Source: Chitinophaga pinensis
Lineage (GTDB): Bacteria > Bacteroidota > Bacteroidia > UKL13-3
Reading direction: 5' to 3'
Assembly: GCA_945898275.1 (NCBI GenBank)
Contig: CAMDHZ010000002.1
Coordinates: 131,007-195,006 of the forward strand
Length of the DNA stretch: 64,000 nucleotides
This document shows, in pieces, positions 51,310 through 60,318 of the stretch. The notes under the pieces are model-generated. The model searched no databases, was not told where the DNA came from, and saw nothing but the letters and a program-made list of their open reading frames with translations. Within the stretch, counting starts at the first letter, position 1; the number at the start of each line of letters is the position of its first letter. Both the position numbers and the translations under genes were made by a program.

Positions 51310-53529
51310 ATGAACACATCTAAACTTAAATTAAAACTGTTGCTATTTTTATTAGCATCTCTTTTGCTGATTACTTGTAAAAAAGAGGAGGTACTTAAAG
51401 AGGATGAAAGCACTCCAACCACTACCACTCCAACTACAAAAACACCTTTAGATTATGAAATCGACTATAATGTAAATATGATTTATTCGGTGATGTTGGT
51501 ATCAGGTAATCATTACGCGATTGGACTAGGCAAATCTAGTCCAACTTGGGTTGAAGGCGCTTTGGTAACCATTACGCAAGGCGATAAAGTGCTACAAAAA
51601 ACAACAGGCGCAACGGGCGTGGTTAGCTTTAACGGCATCTTTAAAGGTTTGGTAGCTGTGAATATACAAAAGTCAGGGTTTACCACATTAAGTTATCTTG
51701 TATCTGCAAATGGATCTGTGGTGCAGTCTAACGGCACACAGCTCGACTTGGCAAATCTTGTTTCTATTTTTAAGAAAGAAGACCCTACAAGCTCTGCAAG
51801 CCTCCAGGGAAGAGTTACCTATCAAAGTAACTTAACAAACGAAACAAGAGAGCTTGTCCCTCAAAACACAAAGATTGTTGCTACCATTGATGTGGATGAT
51901 CCTACTTTTAAATCAAATTATTTGAATTCGACTGGCATTCTTATACCAACTTCTTCCAATAATGGTAAAATAGTTCAGTATGCCTATGAGGCTTTTTTTT
52001 ATGATACAACTGATGCTAATGGCAATTACTCCATCGCTGTGCCTGCAGGTATTGCAGGGTTGCCCTTTAAGTTAAATGCACCTGATTTAGCAGCAGATCA
52101 AGACCTTTATGAAAATTCAGGGGTATCTGGCTTTAATAGAAAAGTTACAGTTAGAACAGTATTTAGCGCAAGCAGCACAGCAGTTCCAACTCCGGTACCA
52201 TTGGCTGGTGGCGCAACAGTATTTTTTGTGACTGGGAGTGGAGCCTCGGCGTCTGCAAGCATTTCTGGCGCAGGTGAATTAGACAAAATCAATGTAACCA
52301 ATGGAGGGTCTGGATATGCTTCCGCTCCTCGTGTAGTAATAACTGGTGGTGGTGGAAGTGGTGCTGCCGCTGTTGCTGTAATAGCAGGGGGTGTAGTAAC
52401 AGCCATTAACCTTACATCTGCCGGTACAGGATATACTTCTGAACCAAGTATTGGTTTAATTTCAGGTTCTGGCGCACAAATTAGCGCTACTATTGGGGGT
52501 GGATCAGCAATAAAATCAATTGTAGTGGTTAATTCAGGAACTGGGTACACAACTGTTCCCAATGTTACCATTGGCGCACCTAATTTACCAGGCGGAATCA
52601 ATGCCACAGCCATTGCAAACATTAACAATGGGCGGCTTACAGGAATTACACTCACTAATATAGGTTCTGGATATACAACCATTCCAAGTATTGTAATAGA
52701 CCCAGCTCCTTCAGGAGGCATAAATGCAAGTGCTTCAGCAAATCTTGCCGGGCAATCGGTTCAAACCGTAAGCATTTTAAATACTGGTTCAAACTACACA
52801 GGCGCCCCTACACTTGTTTTTTCTGAACCAAGTGTGAGCGGAGGTGTAAGAGCTACTGCTTCCGCACAAATTGATAATACAACAGGGCAAATTATTGGGA
52901 TTATTTTGTTAAATGCAGGTTCTGGCTATACTTCTAATCCTACTATAACGGTAATCTCTGGATCAGGTGCTTCAGGACAAGCCATCACAAAAGGCAGATC
53001 GCTTACTGGTGTTACCATTGTTAATCAAGGAGACAATTACGATTTTGCACCAGATGTAATCATCTCAGGCGGTGGCGGATCTGGGGCAACTGGAACTGCA
53101 AACATTACAAATGGACGTGTTACAGGAATTACCATTACCAATCCTGGCTCAGGATACCAATTTCCGCCAAATATTAGCTTCTTCTCAGGCTCAGGTGCCC
53201 AAGCATCAGTTACAATAAACAATGGGGGTATAGCCTCAATAAAAGTTGTAAACCCAGGAAGCGGTTATGCAGGGGCACCTAGGATATTAATAGTTCCAAA
53301 TGGCCCGGGCGGAGGTGCAACCGCAACGCCAGTTTATGATGCCAATTCTAAATCTATTTCTGGCGTAACTATCACTAATGCTGGCACAGGTTTTATTGGT
53401 GGCAACGTACCATCAGTGTCTGAACCTTTCTCAATTACACCAAGTTTATTAAGTGATAAGTTAATAGTAAGATCAGGCATGACTTATATCAGAGATATCT
53501 ATTATGGAACAGGTAAAAGGGTAGAATAA
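51310..53529 (+). CDS. Lipoprotein with glycine-rich GSGYxxxP repeats
   Basis: Lipobox LLLITC; about ten G(S/T)GYxxxP modules with GGGGSGAxAxA. Confidence 0.8.
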   Translation: MNTSKLKLKLLLFLLASLLLITCKKEEVLKEDESTPTTTTPTTKTPLDYEIDYNVNMIYSVMLVSGNHYAIGLGKSSPTWVEGALVTITQGDKVLQKTTGATGVVSFNGIFKGLVAVNIQKSGFTTLSYLVSANGSVVQSNGTQLDLANLVSIFKKEDPTSSASLQGRVTYQSNLTNETRELVPQNTKIVATIDVDDPTFKSNYLNSTGILIPTSSNNGKIVQYAYEAFFYDTTDANGNYSIAVPAGIAGLPFKLNAPDLAADQDLYENSGVSGFNRKVTVRTVFSASSTAVPTPVPLAGGATVFFVTGSGASASASISGAGELDKINVTNGGSGYASAPRVVITGGGGSGAAAVAVIAGGVVTAINLTSAGTGYTSEPSIGLISGSGAQISATIGGGSAIKSIVVVNSGTGYTTVPNVTIGAPNLPGGINATAIANINNGRLTGITLTNIGSGYTTIPSIVIDPAPSGGINASASANLAGQSVQTVSILNTGSNYTGAPTLVFSEPSVSGGVRATASAQIDNTTGQIIGIILLNAGSGYTSNPTITVISGSGASGQAITKGRSLTGVTIVNQGDNYDFAPDVIISGGGGSGATGTANITNGRVTGITITNPGSGYQFPPNISFFSGSGAQASVTINNGGIASIKVVNPGSGYAGAPRILIVPNGPGGGATATPVYDANSKSISGVTITNAGTGFIGGNVPSVSEPFSITPSLLSDKLIVRSGMTYIRDIYYGTGKRVE

Positions 53530-53601
53530 ACAAGTAATAACCTAAATTCATTTTATTGGCAATTTGCTTTTTTAAGGATGATTGAAATGGGGTGGTAAAA
53601 T

Positions 53602-53994
53602 TTGCCTGAAAATATGATAATTAGATTTGACTCGTTTTCTTGTGATATAGTTAAATTTGACTCAATATTATATGATGAGACTATTAATTTGTATAGTTTT
53701 TTACTTAATGGGAATTCGTTCAATGATGAAGTGGAGGAAGAATTAATGATATTTGAGAATAAAACATCAAAAAATTTAGACTATATAAATAAAAAATATA
53801 ATACAAATTTGGAGGTGAATGAAACTAACCACGATTTTAATAAAGATTTATTGAAAAAACTTGAAATAATATTGAGTAAGGGTATTATTTACAAACCAGA
53901 ATTCTGGACAATTTTATCTTCAGGAATGAAAATAAGATTTAATATGTTATTGGATGAAAGAAGAAATATTTTAGAAATAATTCAGGACAGATAG
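53602..53994 (+). CDS. Hypothetical protein
   Basis: 130-aa AT-rich ORF, no recognised motif; TTG start. Confidence 0.4.
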   Translation: MPENMIIRFDSFSCDIVKFDSILYDETINLYSFLLNGNSFNDEVEEELMIFENKTSKNLDYINKKYNTNLEVNETNHDFNKDLLKKLEIILSKGIIYKPEFWTILSSGMKIRFNMLLDERRNILEIIQDR

Positions 53995-54031
53995 TTTTTC
54001 TGAAAAACCATAGATAATGTGCTAATTTTCA

Positions 54032-54299
54032 GAGCCTGTAAAGTATTTTGTGTAAATGGTAGATGTTAGATTAGGCATCTATTTTCAAATGTAATTAAAA
54101 ATTGATGTACAATTATACCCCAGTTTCTAATTTGATTGGTCCACTTTCTTTCGATTATATTAATGGCAAGGTAAATAGCTTTGAGGGCAGCATTATCATC
54201 AGGGAATACTGTTTTGGTCTTGGTGTATTTTCTGATAGTTGAGTTCATGCTTTAAATCACATTGGTGGTATAAATCATTTTTCTTATTTCACACCTTCC
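54032..54299 (-). mobile_element. Decayed IS256-family (mutator-type) insertion sequence end with transposase C-terminus
   Basis: Minus strand reads MIYTTNVI*SMNSTIRKYTKTKTVFPDDNAALKAIYLAINIIERKWTNQIRNWGIIVHQFLITFENR; premature stop in the YTTNxIESxN motif; GAGCCTGTAAAGTATTTTGTGTAAAT at 54032-54057 resembles an IS256-type terminal repeat. Confidence 0.8.
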
Positions 54300-54361
54300 C
54301 TATGCAACAAATAAATGCAAATAGCTATTAGAATTTATAGAAGAAACAATAATTTTGCGGC

Positions 54362-54997
54362 ATGAACCAAGTAGAAAGTATTCATCAATTAAGCAAGTTT
54401 GACTATAAAGGCTATTTTGAAAAGGGAGTTGATTTTGAAACTTACCTAGCCAAAATGGAGGAGGAAGCTGCTTTAAAAACTTCAGAAGGACTTTTAGCAT
54501 ATGTGCCAATGAATTTACAGCGCGTGTCTAGGATTCTCAAAACTTATGAAGTTTCACCAGCTTTGCTAGAAACTTTTGTACAAATTCAACACAAGATAAA
54601 TTGGCTTGTAATAACAGAAAATTGGTGTGGAGATGCTGCTCAAATTGTACCTGTAATGCATAAAATTGCTTTAGTTTCAGAAGGTAAGATTACTTTAAGA
54701 TTGATTTACAGAGATGAACATTTACCCCTGATAGATGCGCATTTAACAGGAACAAGCAGGTCTATTCCTAAGTTAATTCAATTAGATACACATTTTAATT
54801 TGACTGCTATTTGGGGTCCAAGACCTAATGAAGCGCAGCAATTGGTGCTAGATTTAAAAAAGAATCCTGCAACTGCTGATAAGTATTCTGAGGAGCTACA
54901 CAAATGGTATGCTCAAAATAAACAGGCTTTTATTGAAAGAGATTTATTCAAGGCAATTCAAAAGGGATCTGCCTTATGTGCAGACTGCTTTATTTAA
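54362..54997 (+). CDS. Thioredoxin-family protein
   Basis: NWLVITENWCGDAAQIVPVMHKIA...LRLIYRDEHLPLIDAHLTGTSRSIPKLIQLD. Confidence 0.85.
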   Translation: MNQVESIHQLSKFDYKGYFEKGVDFETYLAKMEEEAALKTSEGLLAYVPMNLQRVSRILKTYEVSPALLETFVQIQHKINWLVITENWCGDAAQIVPVMHKIALVSEGKITLRLIYRDEHLPLIDAHLTGTSRSIPKLIQLDTHFNLTAIWGPRPNEAQQLVLDLKKNPATADKYSEELHKWYAQNKQAFIERDLFKAIQKGSALCADCFI

Positions 54998-55048
54998 GCG
55001 GGAAATTATTTATAAATAATTCCCCGCTTTGTAAAAGGCTTTTAATAT

Positions 55049-55987
55049 TTAAGGTACAATAACTTTATTAATTACATGCACAACCCCATTTGTAGCTTGC
55101 AGGTCTGCAGTAATTACTGAGGCATCTGTGGTTTTTCCGCCACTTAATTTTACTCCAGAAGAGGTGTTAAATGTTAATTCCACAGCAGGATTTAAACTAG
55201 TTACTTTTTGTCCGTTAAGAATTTGATTAGCTCTCACTTGACTTCCCAACACATGTGCTGTTAAAATTGGGGTTAATTGCGCTTTTGTAGTAGCATTTAA
55301 GTCGAAGTTGATATCTTTAAAAGCTTGATCAACTGGTGCAAAAGCTGTGATGTTTTTAGTTTCTTTAAGTGTAGTTACTAATTCTGCTTTTACAACTGCT
55401 GCTACCAGAGAGGAAAATAAAGGGTCATTTATTGCGATGTCTACCACAGTTGGTGGTGTTAATACAGCATCAATAACGTGAAGCACACCGTTGCTTGCAT
55501 CAACATCAGCTGTAATTACATTTATTGTACCATTTAATTTTACTGGAGCAATACCAATTTTCAACGAAACGCCATTTTCACCAATTTTATAAAGTGTAGA
55601 CGCGTAAGAATTTGTAAGCTGAGTAGACTTTACTTCTGAACCCAAAACATGGTACAATAAAGTAGATTTCAAATTCTCAAGATCGGCACCTTGAAGTGTA
55701 CTGATAACTTGCTCAGTTATGCTAAGTTTTCTAAAAGCCTCATTTTTTGGTGCAAAAACTGTGAAGTTTCCTGTACCATTTAAAGTTGCTGTTAAACCTG
55801 TTTTATTCAAAGCAGCTACTAAGATTGAAAATGAAGTGTCGGCACTTGCAATCCCAGCAATTGTTTTTTGAGCTGGTGCAGGGGTTTCATTTTTGTCATC
55901 TTCTTTTGTACATGCTGCAAACAAAAGTGCAAAGGCTACCAATGCACTTACTAATAGACCATTTTTTTTCATTTTTATTTTTTTCAT
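55049..55987 (-). CDS. Lipoprotein with two fasciclin (FAS1) domains
   Basis: GNFTVFAPKNEAFRKL...LLYHVLGSEV...VNVITADVDASNGVLHVIDAVLTPP repeated as KNITAFAPVDQAF...TNGVVHVINKVIVP. Confidence 0.95.
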   Translation of the reverse strand: MKKIKMKKNGLLVSALVAFALLFAACTKEDDKNETPAPAQKTIAGIASADTSFSILVAALNKTGLTATLNGTGNFTVFAPKNEAFRKLSITEQVISTLQGADLENLKSTLLYHVLGSEVKSTQLTNSYASTLYKIGENGVSLKIGIAPVKLNGTINVITADVDASNGVLHVIDAVLTPPTVVDIAINDPLFSSLVAAVVKAELVTTLKETKNITAFAPVDQAFKDINFDLNATTKAQLTPILTAHVLGSQVRANQILNGQKVTSLNPAVELTFNTSSGVKLSGGKTTDASVITADLQATNGVVHVINKVIVP

Positions 55988-56179
55988 AAATTGTTCGTTA
56001 TAGACATTTGATGTTTTTGATAGTTGTCTAGAAACTGAAGAAAAAACTTATTTAACCTGATAACTAGGTTAGAAAAAATAATTAAAAACAATTTTGCAAA
56101 TGCTTTGAACAATGCGACTTATAAATTGTTTGTAATAATTTGGTCTAGATTTTAGAAATTTGGATAGAACAAATAAGCC

Positions 56180-56704
56180 ATGAACATTTTCAGTAAATTA
56201 TTATTTTTTTTCTATGTATTTGGGTTATTATTTTGCAGCTGCGGAAAGCAGTATTATTATCTTAATAAGGTAAGGGCTAATCCAAACAAGGGAACCTTTA
56301 CTTTACAAATTGATAATTATGCCCCAAAACAAATTTATCCGGCTTTTGAAGCAGAAATAAAGGATGCAGCCATAAAAAAACTTATAAGATTAGGACACGC
56401 CTATAAGCCTAACAATCCACAGTATGTAATTTCATTGAGTGTAATGGTTGATTCTGTTGAAAGTATTGGCACGGCTTATATTGGTGGTATGTTTGTTGGC
56501 AGATCAATAGCTACAGGGACCTATCGAAATTATTCTGTTAATAGCAGAGGCATATATTTAAAAGCAAGTGCAGAATTCTTTAAAACTAAAGCAAGTGTTT
56601 GGGAGATGGAGTATGATTTATATTACTTTGCACAACCCTACAGAGATATCAGAAGAACGCGTGGCGTGGTTAGGTATATGATGGGTAAATTTAAACATAA
56701 ATAG
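56180..56704 (+). CDS. Putative lipoprotein, DUF4136-like
   Basis: Lipobox FCSC; YAPKQIYPAFEAEIKDAAIKKLIRLGHAYKPNNPQYVISLSVMVD. Confidence 0.55.
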   Translation: MNIFSKLLFFFYVFGLLFCSCGKQYYYLNKVRANPNKGTFTLQIDNYAPKQIYPAFEAEIKDAAIKKLIRLGHAYKPNNPQYVISLSVMVDSVESIGTAYIGGMFVGRSIATGTYRNYSVNSRGIYLKASAEFFKTKASVWEMEYDLYYFAQPYRDIRRTRGVVRYMMGKFKHK

Positions 56705-56705
56705 C

Positions 56706-57548
56706 ATGGTTCAATATAACCCCAAAGAATGGTTTGGTTTAATATTTAGGTTTCATAAAAGCGATACCTTTCGGCAACTATTTTGGGTGATGGTTTGTGT
56801 AGCTTTGTATTCATTTATACTGGCTTATTTAGAAATTGAGGTACTTTCTCTAAACTTTAAGTCCAATCCTGCTTTGCACAGCATATTGGGATTTGTGTTG
56901 TCGATATTATTGGTTTTTAGAACAAATACAGCCTACGACAGATGGTGGGAAGGTAGAAGACATTGGGGCGCCTTAACCAATTACTCTAGGTCTTTGGCTA
57001 TAAAAATCAAAAGTATGCTACCCAATAAGGATGATAAATATAAGCAATTGATGTATTGGATAGGAATCTATCCGCAAGTTTTGGCAGCGCATTTAAGAAA
57101 TAATAAGTTTGAAGGATTTCAAATTCCTACCAATGTTCATCAGCCAAATTTTGTTTACCATCAATTGGTTAGCGGTTTGAACCAAATGAAGCAAGAGGGT
57201 AAACTGAATGATTTACAATTGCTTCAACTCAACATAGAGCTTTTGTGTTATCCAGAGGTTTGTGGGGCTTGTGAAAGAATTAAGAATACGCCAATTCCTT
57301 TTAGTTATAGCATGTTTTTAAAAAAGTTTATCTTTATCTATATTATAACAATGCCTTATGGTTTCATCAAGGAGTTTGAGTATGGAATTGTGTTGGTTGT
57401 AACATTTGTGCTTTATGTTTTAGGAAGTTTAGAGTTGGTAGCAGAGGAAATAGAAAACCCATTTGGTACAGATGCCAATGATTTGAATTTGGATGAAATG
57501 GCGAGAAATATTCAATTAAATGTAGAAGAAATTGAACAATCTTTTTAA
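56706..57548 (+). CDS. Bestrophin-family (YneE-like) membrane protein
   Basis: LGFVLSILLVFRTNTAYDRWWEGRRHWGALTNYSRSLA; ENPFGTDANDL. Confidence 0.93.
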   Translation: MVQYNPKEWFGLIFRFHKSDTFRQLFWVMVCVALYSFILAYLEIEVLSLNFKSNPALHSILGFVLSILLVFRTNTAYDRWWEGRRHWGALTNYSRSLAIKIKSMLPNKDDKYKQLMYWIGIYPQVLAAHLRNNKFEGFQIPTNVHQPNFVYHQLVSGLNQMKQEGKLNDLQLLQLNIELLCYPEVCGACERIKNTPIPFSYSMFLKKFIFIYIITMPYGFIKEFEYGIVLVVTFVLYVLGSLELVAEEIENPFGTDANDLNLDEMARNIQLNVEEIEQSF

Positions 57549-58137
57549 TCAAAATCAACCCAATATTTTACCCTGCGACGGTGAGCTTTATTTAATTGAA
57601 AACTTTTTTTCCTCAATTGAATCTAAGCAAATTTACACGACATTACTTGAGGAAATAGATTGGCAACAATACCAAATAAAAATGTTTGGTAAAATGATTA
57701 ACCAACCTCGGCTAACAGCTTGGTATGGAGAAGAAAATATAGCTTATAGTTATTCTGGTTTGAGCCTAAATGCCTTGCCTTTTACTCCTTTATTAGAGAA
57801 TTTAAGAACCAAAATTGAAGAGAATTTTCAAGCAAGTTTTAACAGCGTATTACTGAATTTATATAGAAATGAAAAGGACAGCATGGGTTGGCATGCCGAT
57901 GATGAAAAAGAATTAGGCAGTTCCCCTATTATTGCATCACTCAGTTTTGGTTCAACCCGAAAATTCTTACTAAAACATAAACAAGATAAAGCACTTAAAT
58001 TGGGGATAAATCTTACACCCGGTAGTTTAGTGTTAATGAAAGGAACGATGCAACATCATTGGCTACATGCTATCCCAAAAACAACGATAAATTGTGATTC
58101 AAGAATAAATCTGACCTACAGAAAAATACTGTTTTAA
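57532..58137 (+). CDS. AlkB-type alpha-ketoglutarate-dependent dioxygenase
   Basis: PRLTAWYGE, LLNLYRNEKDSMGWHADDEKELG, IASLSFGSTRKFLLKHK, SRINLTYRKI. Confidence 0.93.
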   Translation: MNNLFNQNQPNILPCDGELYLIENFFSSIESKQIYTTLLEEIDWQQYQIKMFGKMINQPRLTAWYGEENIAYSYSGLSLNALPFTPLLENLRTKIEENFQASFNSVLLNLYRNEKDSMGWHADDEKELGSSPIIASLSFGSTRKFLLKHKQDKALKLGINLTPGSLVLMKGTMQHHWLHAIPKTTINCDSRINLTYRKILF

Positions 58138-58236
58138 TCGTCATGCCTAATATACTTTGGCGTCCAGCCAATGTCTTTCTTATTTATTCGACTATGCCAC
58201 TTTGTATTATTTGTTTATTTTCATAATATTGAATCG

Positions 58237-58827
58237 ATGGATTATAACAAGGCCAGCGAATTTATTATAAACAAGGTAAAAAGTGATTTGCCTGAATTTC
58301 TAAAATACCATAGTTACCATCATGTGATGGATGTGCTAGAAGCTGCCATTAATCTTGCTAAATCAGAAGGTCTATCCGATTACGAATGTCTTTTGCTTAA
58401 AACAGCTGTTTTGTATCATGATGCTGGCTTTATTAAACAAGCTAATGAACATGAAAATGTTGGATGTGAAATTGCGCAAGAAACCTTACCGCAGTTTGAT
58501 TATTCAGAAGAAGAAATTACCAGAATTTGTGGGATGATTATGGCCACAAAAATCCCTCAAACCCCCCATAATTTGCTTGAACAAATTATATGTGATGCCG
58601 ACCTTGATTACCTTGGAAGAGATGATTTTTGGAAAATTGGAAATAACCTTTACCAAGAATTGAAGATTTATGGGGTTTTAAATAATGAAAAAGATTGGAA
58701 TAGATTACAGCTTAAATTCCTTACTTCGCATAACTATTTTACCAAAACTGCTATTCAGCTTAGACAAGAAAAAAAGAACAACCACGTAGAAAAAATAAAA
58801 CTAATTGTTTCATCTTACCAAGAATAA
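58237..58827 (+). CDS. HD-domain phosphohydrolase
   Basis: YHSYHHVMDVLEAA...LLKTAVLYHDAGFI...ICDADLDYLGR; ATG at 58237 preferred to 58171. Confidence 0.9.
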   Translation: MDYNKASEFIINKVKSDLPEFLKYHSYHHVMDVLEAAINLAKSEGLSDYECLLLKTAVLYHDAGFIKQANEHENVGCEIAQETLPQFDYSEEEITRICGMIMATKIPQTPHNLLEQIICDADLDYLGRDDFWKIGNNLYQELKIYGVLNNEKDWNRLQLKFLTSHNYFTKTAIQLRQEKKNNHVEKIKLIVSSYQE

Positions 58828-58833
58828 AAATAA

Positions 58834-59659
58834 AATGACTAAACCAGTTATCCTCGTTCCTACGGATTTTACTCCAATAGGCGAAAGTGCAACCAATTAT
58901 GCACAACAATTGGCAAAAATACTTCACGCCAGTGTTACAATGTTCCATGTAGTAAGTAAAGACAAAGAACTTCCTATGGCAGAAGCTGCCCTACAAACCA
59001 TTGCTTCTAACTTATCAACCAGTGGAGTAGAGGCAAACACTCATGTTGCTGTTGGAAATATTTTTGATGATATTGGTGAAGTGGCAAAAACCTTAGATGC
59101 AAAACTAATTGTAATGGGTACACATGGCGTTAAAGGCATGCAACATATCATGGGTTCCAAGGCCCTAAAAGTTATTACAAATAGTGATGTTCCATTTATT
59201 GTGGTTCAAAATAAACCCTTGAAACCCGAAGGATTTAAAACCATTGTGATTCCTCTTAATTTTCAACAAGAGGTGAAACAAAGCATTAAATACGCATGGG
59301 AGATTGGTAAGTATTTCAACGCAAAAATTCATATTGTTTACCTAAAAGAAAAAGATCCTTTTATTGCTGCTAAAATTGAAAGAAACATACCTTACGCACA
59401 AGAGTTATTAGAGGAAAACGGCGTTAGCTACGAAATCACTGGAATTGAAAAAAATAACTTCGAAAAAGACCTATGCCAATTCTCCGAAAAAGAGAATGCG
59501 GATTTAATTACAATTATTAATAACCAAGAGAACATTTTTACCTATTTCGGCGGTTCATTTGAGCAATCGGTTATAGGAAATGAGCAGGAAATTCCTGTGC
59601 TTGTTATCAACGCAATACATTTAAAAGCAGCCTACAGTTTTAGTATTTATTTCGGTTAA
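58834..59659 (+). CDS. Universal stress protein (tandem UspA)
   Basis: KPVILVPTDFTPIGESATNYAQQLAKIL...VMGTHGVKGMQHIMGSKALKVITNSDVPFIVVQ; ATG 58834 preferred. Confidence 0.92.
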
Positions 59660-59723
59660 AATTTTTAATTTTTTAGTTGGTCAATAACTATTTTTTTAAA
59701 AATATCTTTTCATGTAACACTTT

Positions 59724-59731
59724 TATCTTTG
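59724..59731 (+). promoter_or_regulatory. -7 promoter element TATCTTTG upstream of the ECF sigma gene
   Basis: Exact TAnnTTTG; no clear -33 TTG at ideal spacing. Confidence 0.4.
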
Positions 59732-59760
59732 TAGTAGTCTTCATTTAAATCACCAGAAAG

Positions 59761-60318
59761 CTGACGGACTACGACCTTATTAATGCTTGCCTCAAAAATA
59801 ATCCTAAAGCCGAAAAACTGCTTTGGGATCGCTATGCCCCAAAATTATTAGGAATTTGTATGCGTCATTGCCGTAATCAAACTGAGGCGGAAGAAGTATT
59901 GCAAGAAAGCTTTATTAAGATTTTTAGTAAGCTCAGTGATTTTAAAAATCAAGGGTCATTTGAAGGATGGATGAGAAGGATTACTGTTAACACGGCCCTT
60001 ACATACCTTAGACTTACCCATAAATTTACCTTAGAAACCGATACAGAGGCCGCTATTTATTTGAGTGAGCATGCTTATGAGCCACTAGAAAATATTCAGG
60101 TAAAGGAATTATTAAACACCATTCAAACGCTGCCAGAAAATTACAAAGTAGTACTCAATTTGTATTGTATTGATGGCTATTCCCACCCAGAAATTGCAGC
60201 CCAATTAGGAATCTCAGAAGCGGCTTCACGAGTTCATTTACATAGGGCAAAGCAGTTGTTATCACAAAAATTAGGACTAAAAAGAAAGGAGAATCTGGCA
60301 TATGAACACCAAGGATAA
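59761..60318 (+). CDS. ECF-type RNA polymerase sigma factor (non-canonical start, CTG 59761 or ATC 59749)
   Basis: Frame reads LTDYDLINACLKNNPKAEKLLWDRYAPKLLGICMRHCRNQTEAEEVLQESFIKIF...VLNLYCIDGYSHPEIAAQLGISEAASRVHLHRAKQLL; upstream in-frame TAA at 59746. Confidence 0.85.
   Translation: MTDYDLINACLKNNPKAEKLLWDRYAPKLLGICMRHCRNQTEAEEVLQESFIKIFSKLSDFKNQGSFEGWMRRITVNTALTYLRLTHKFTLETDTEAAIYLSEHAYEPLENIQVKELLNTIQTLPENYKVVLNLYCIDGYSHPEIAAQLGISEAASRVHLHRAKQLLSQKLGLKRKENLAYEHQG

Noticed and set aside
52107-52721. 204-aa minus-strand ORF
   Set aside because: Antisense shadow of the glycine-rich repeat lipoprotein; proline-rich translation reflects antisense Gly codons.
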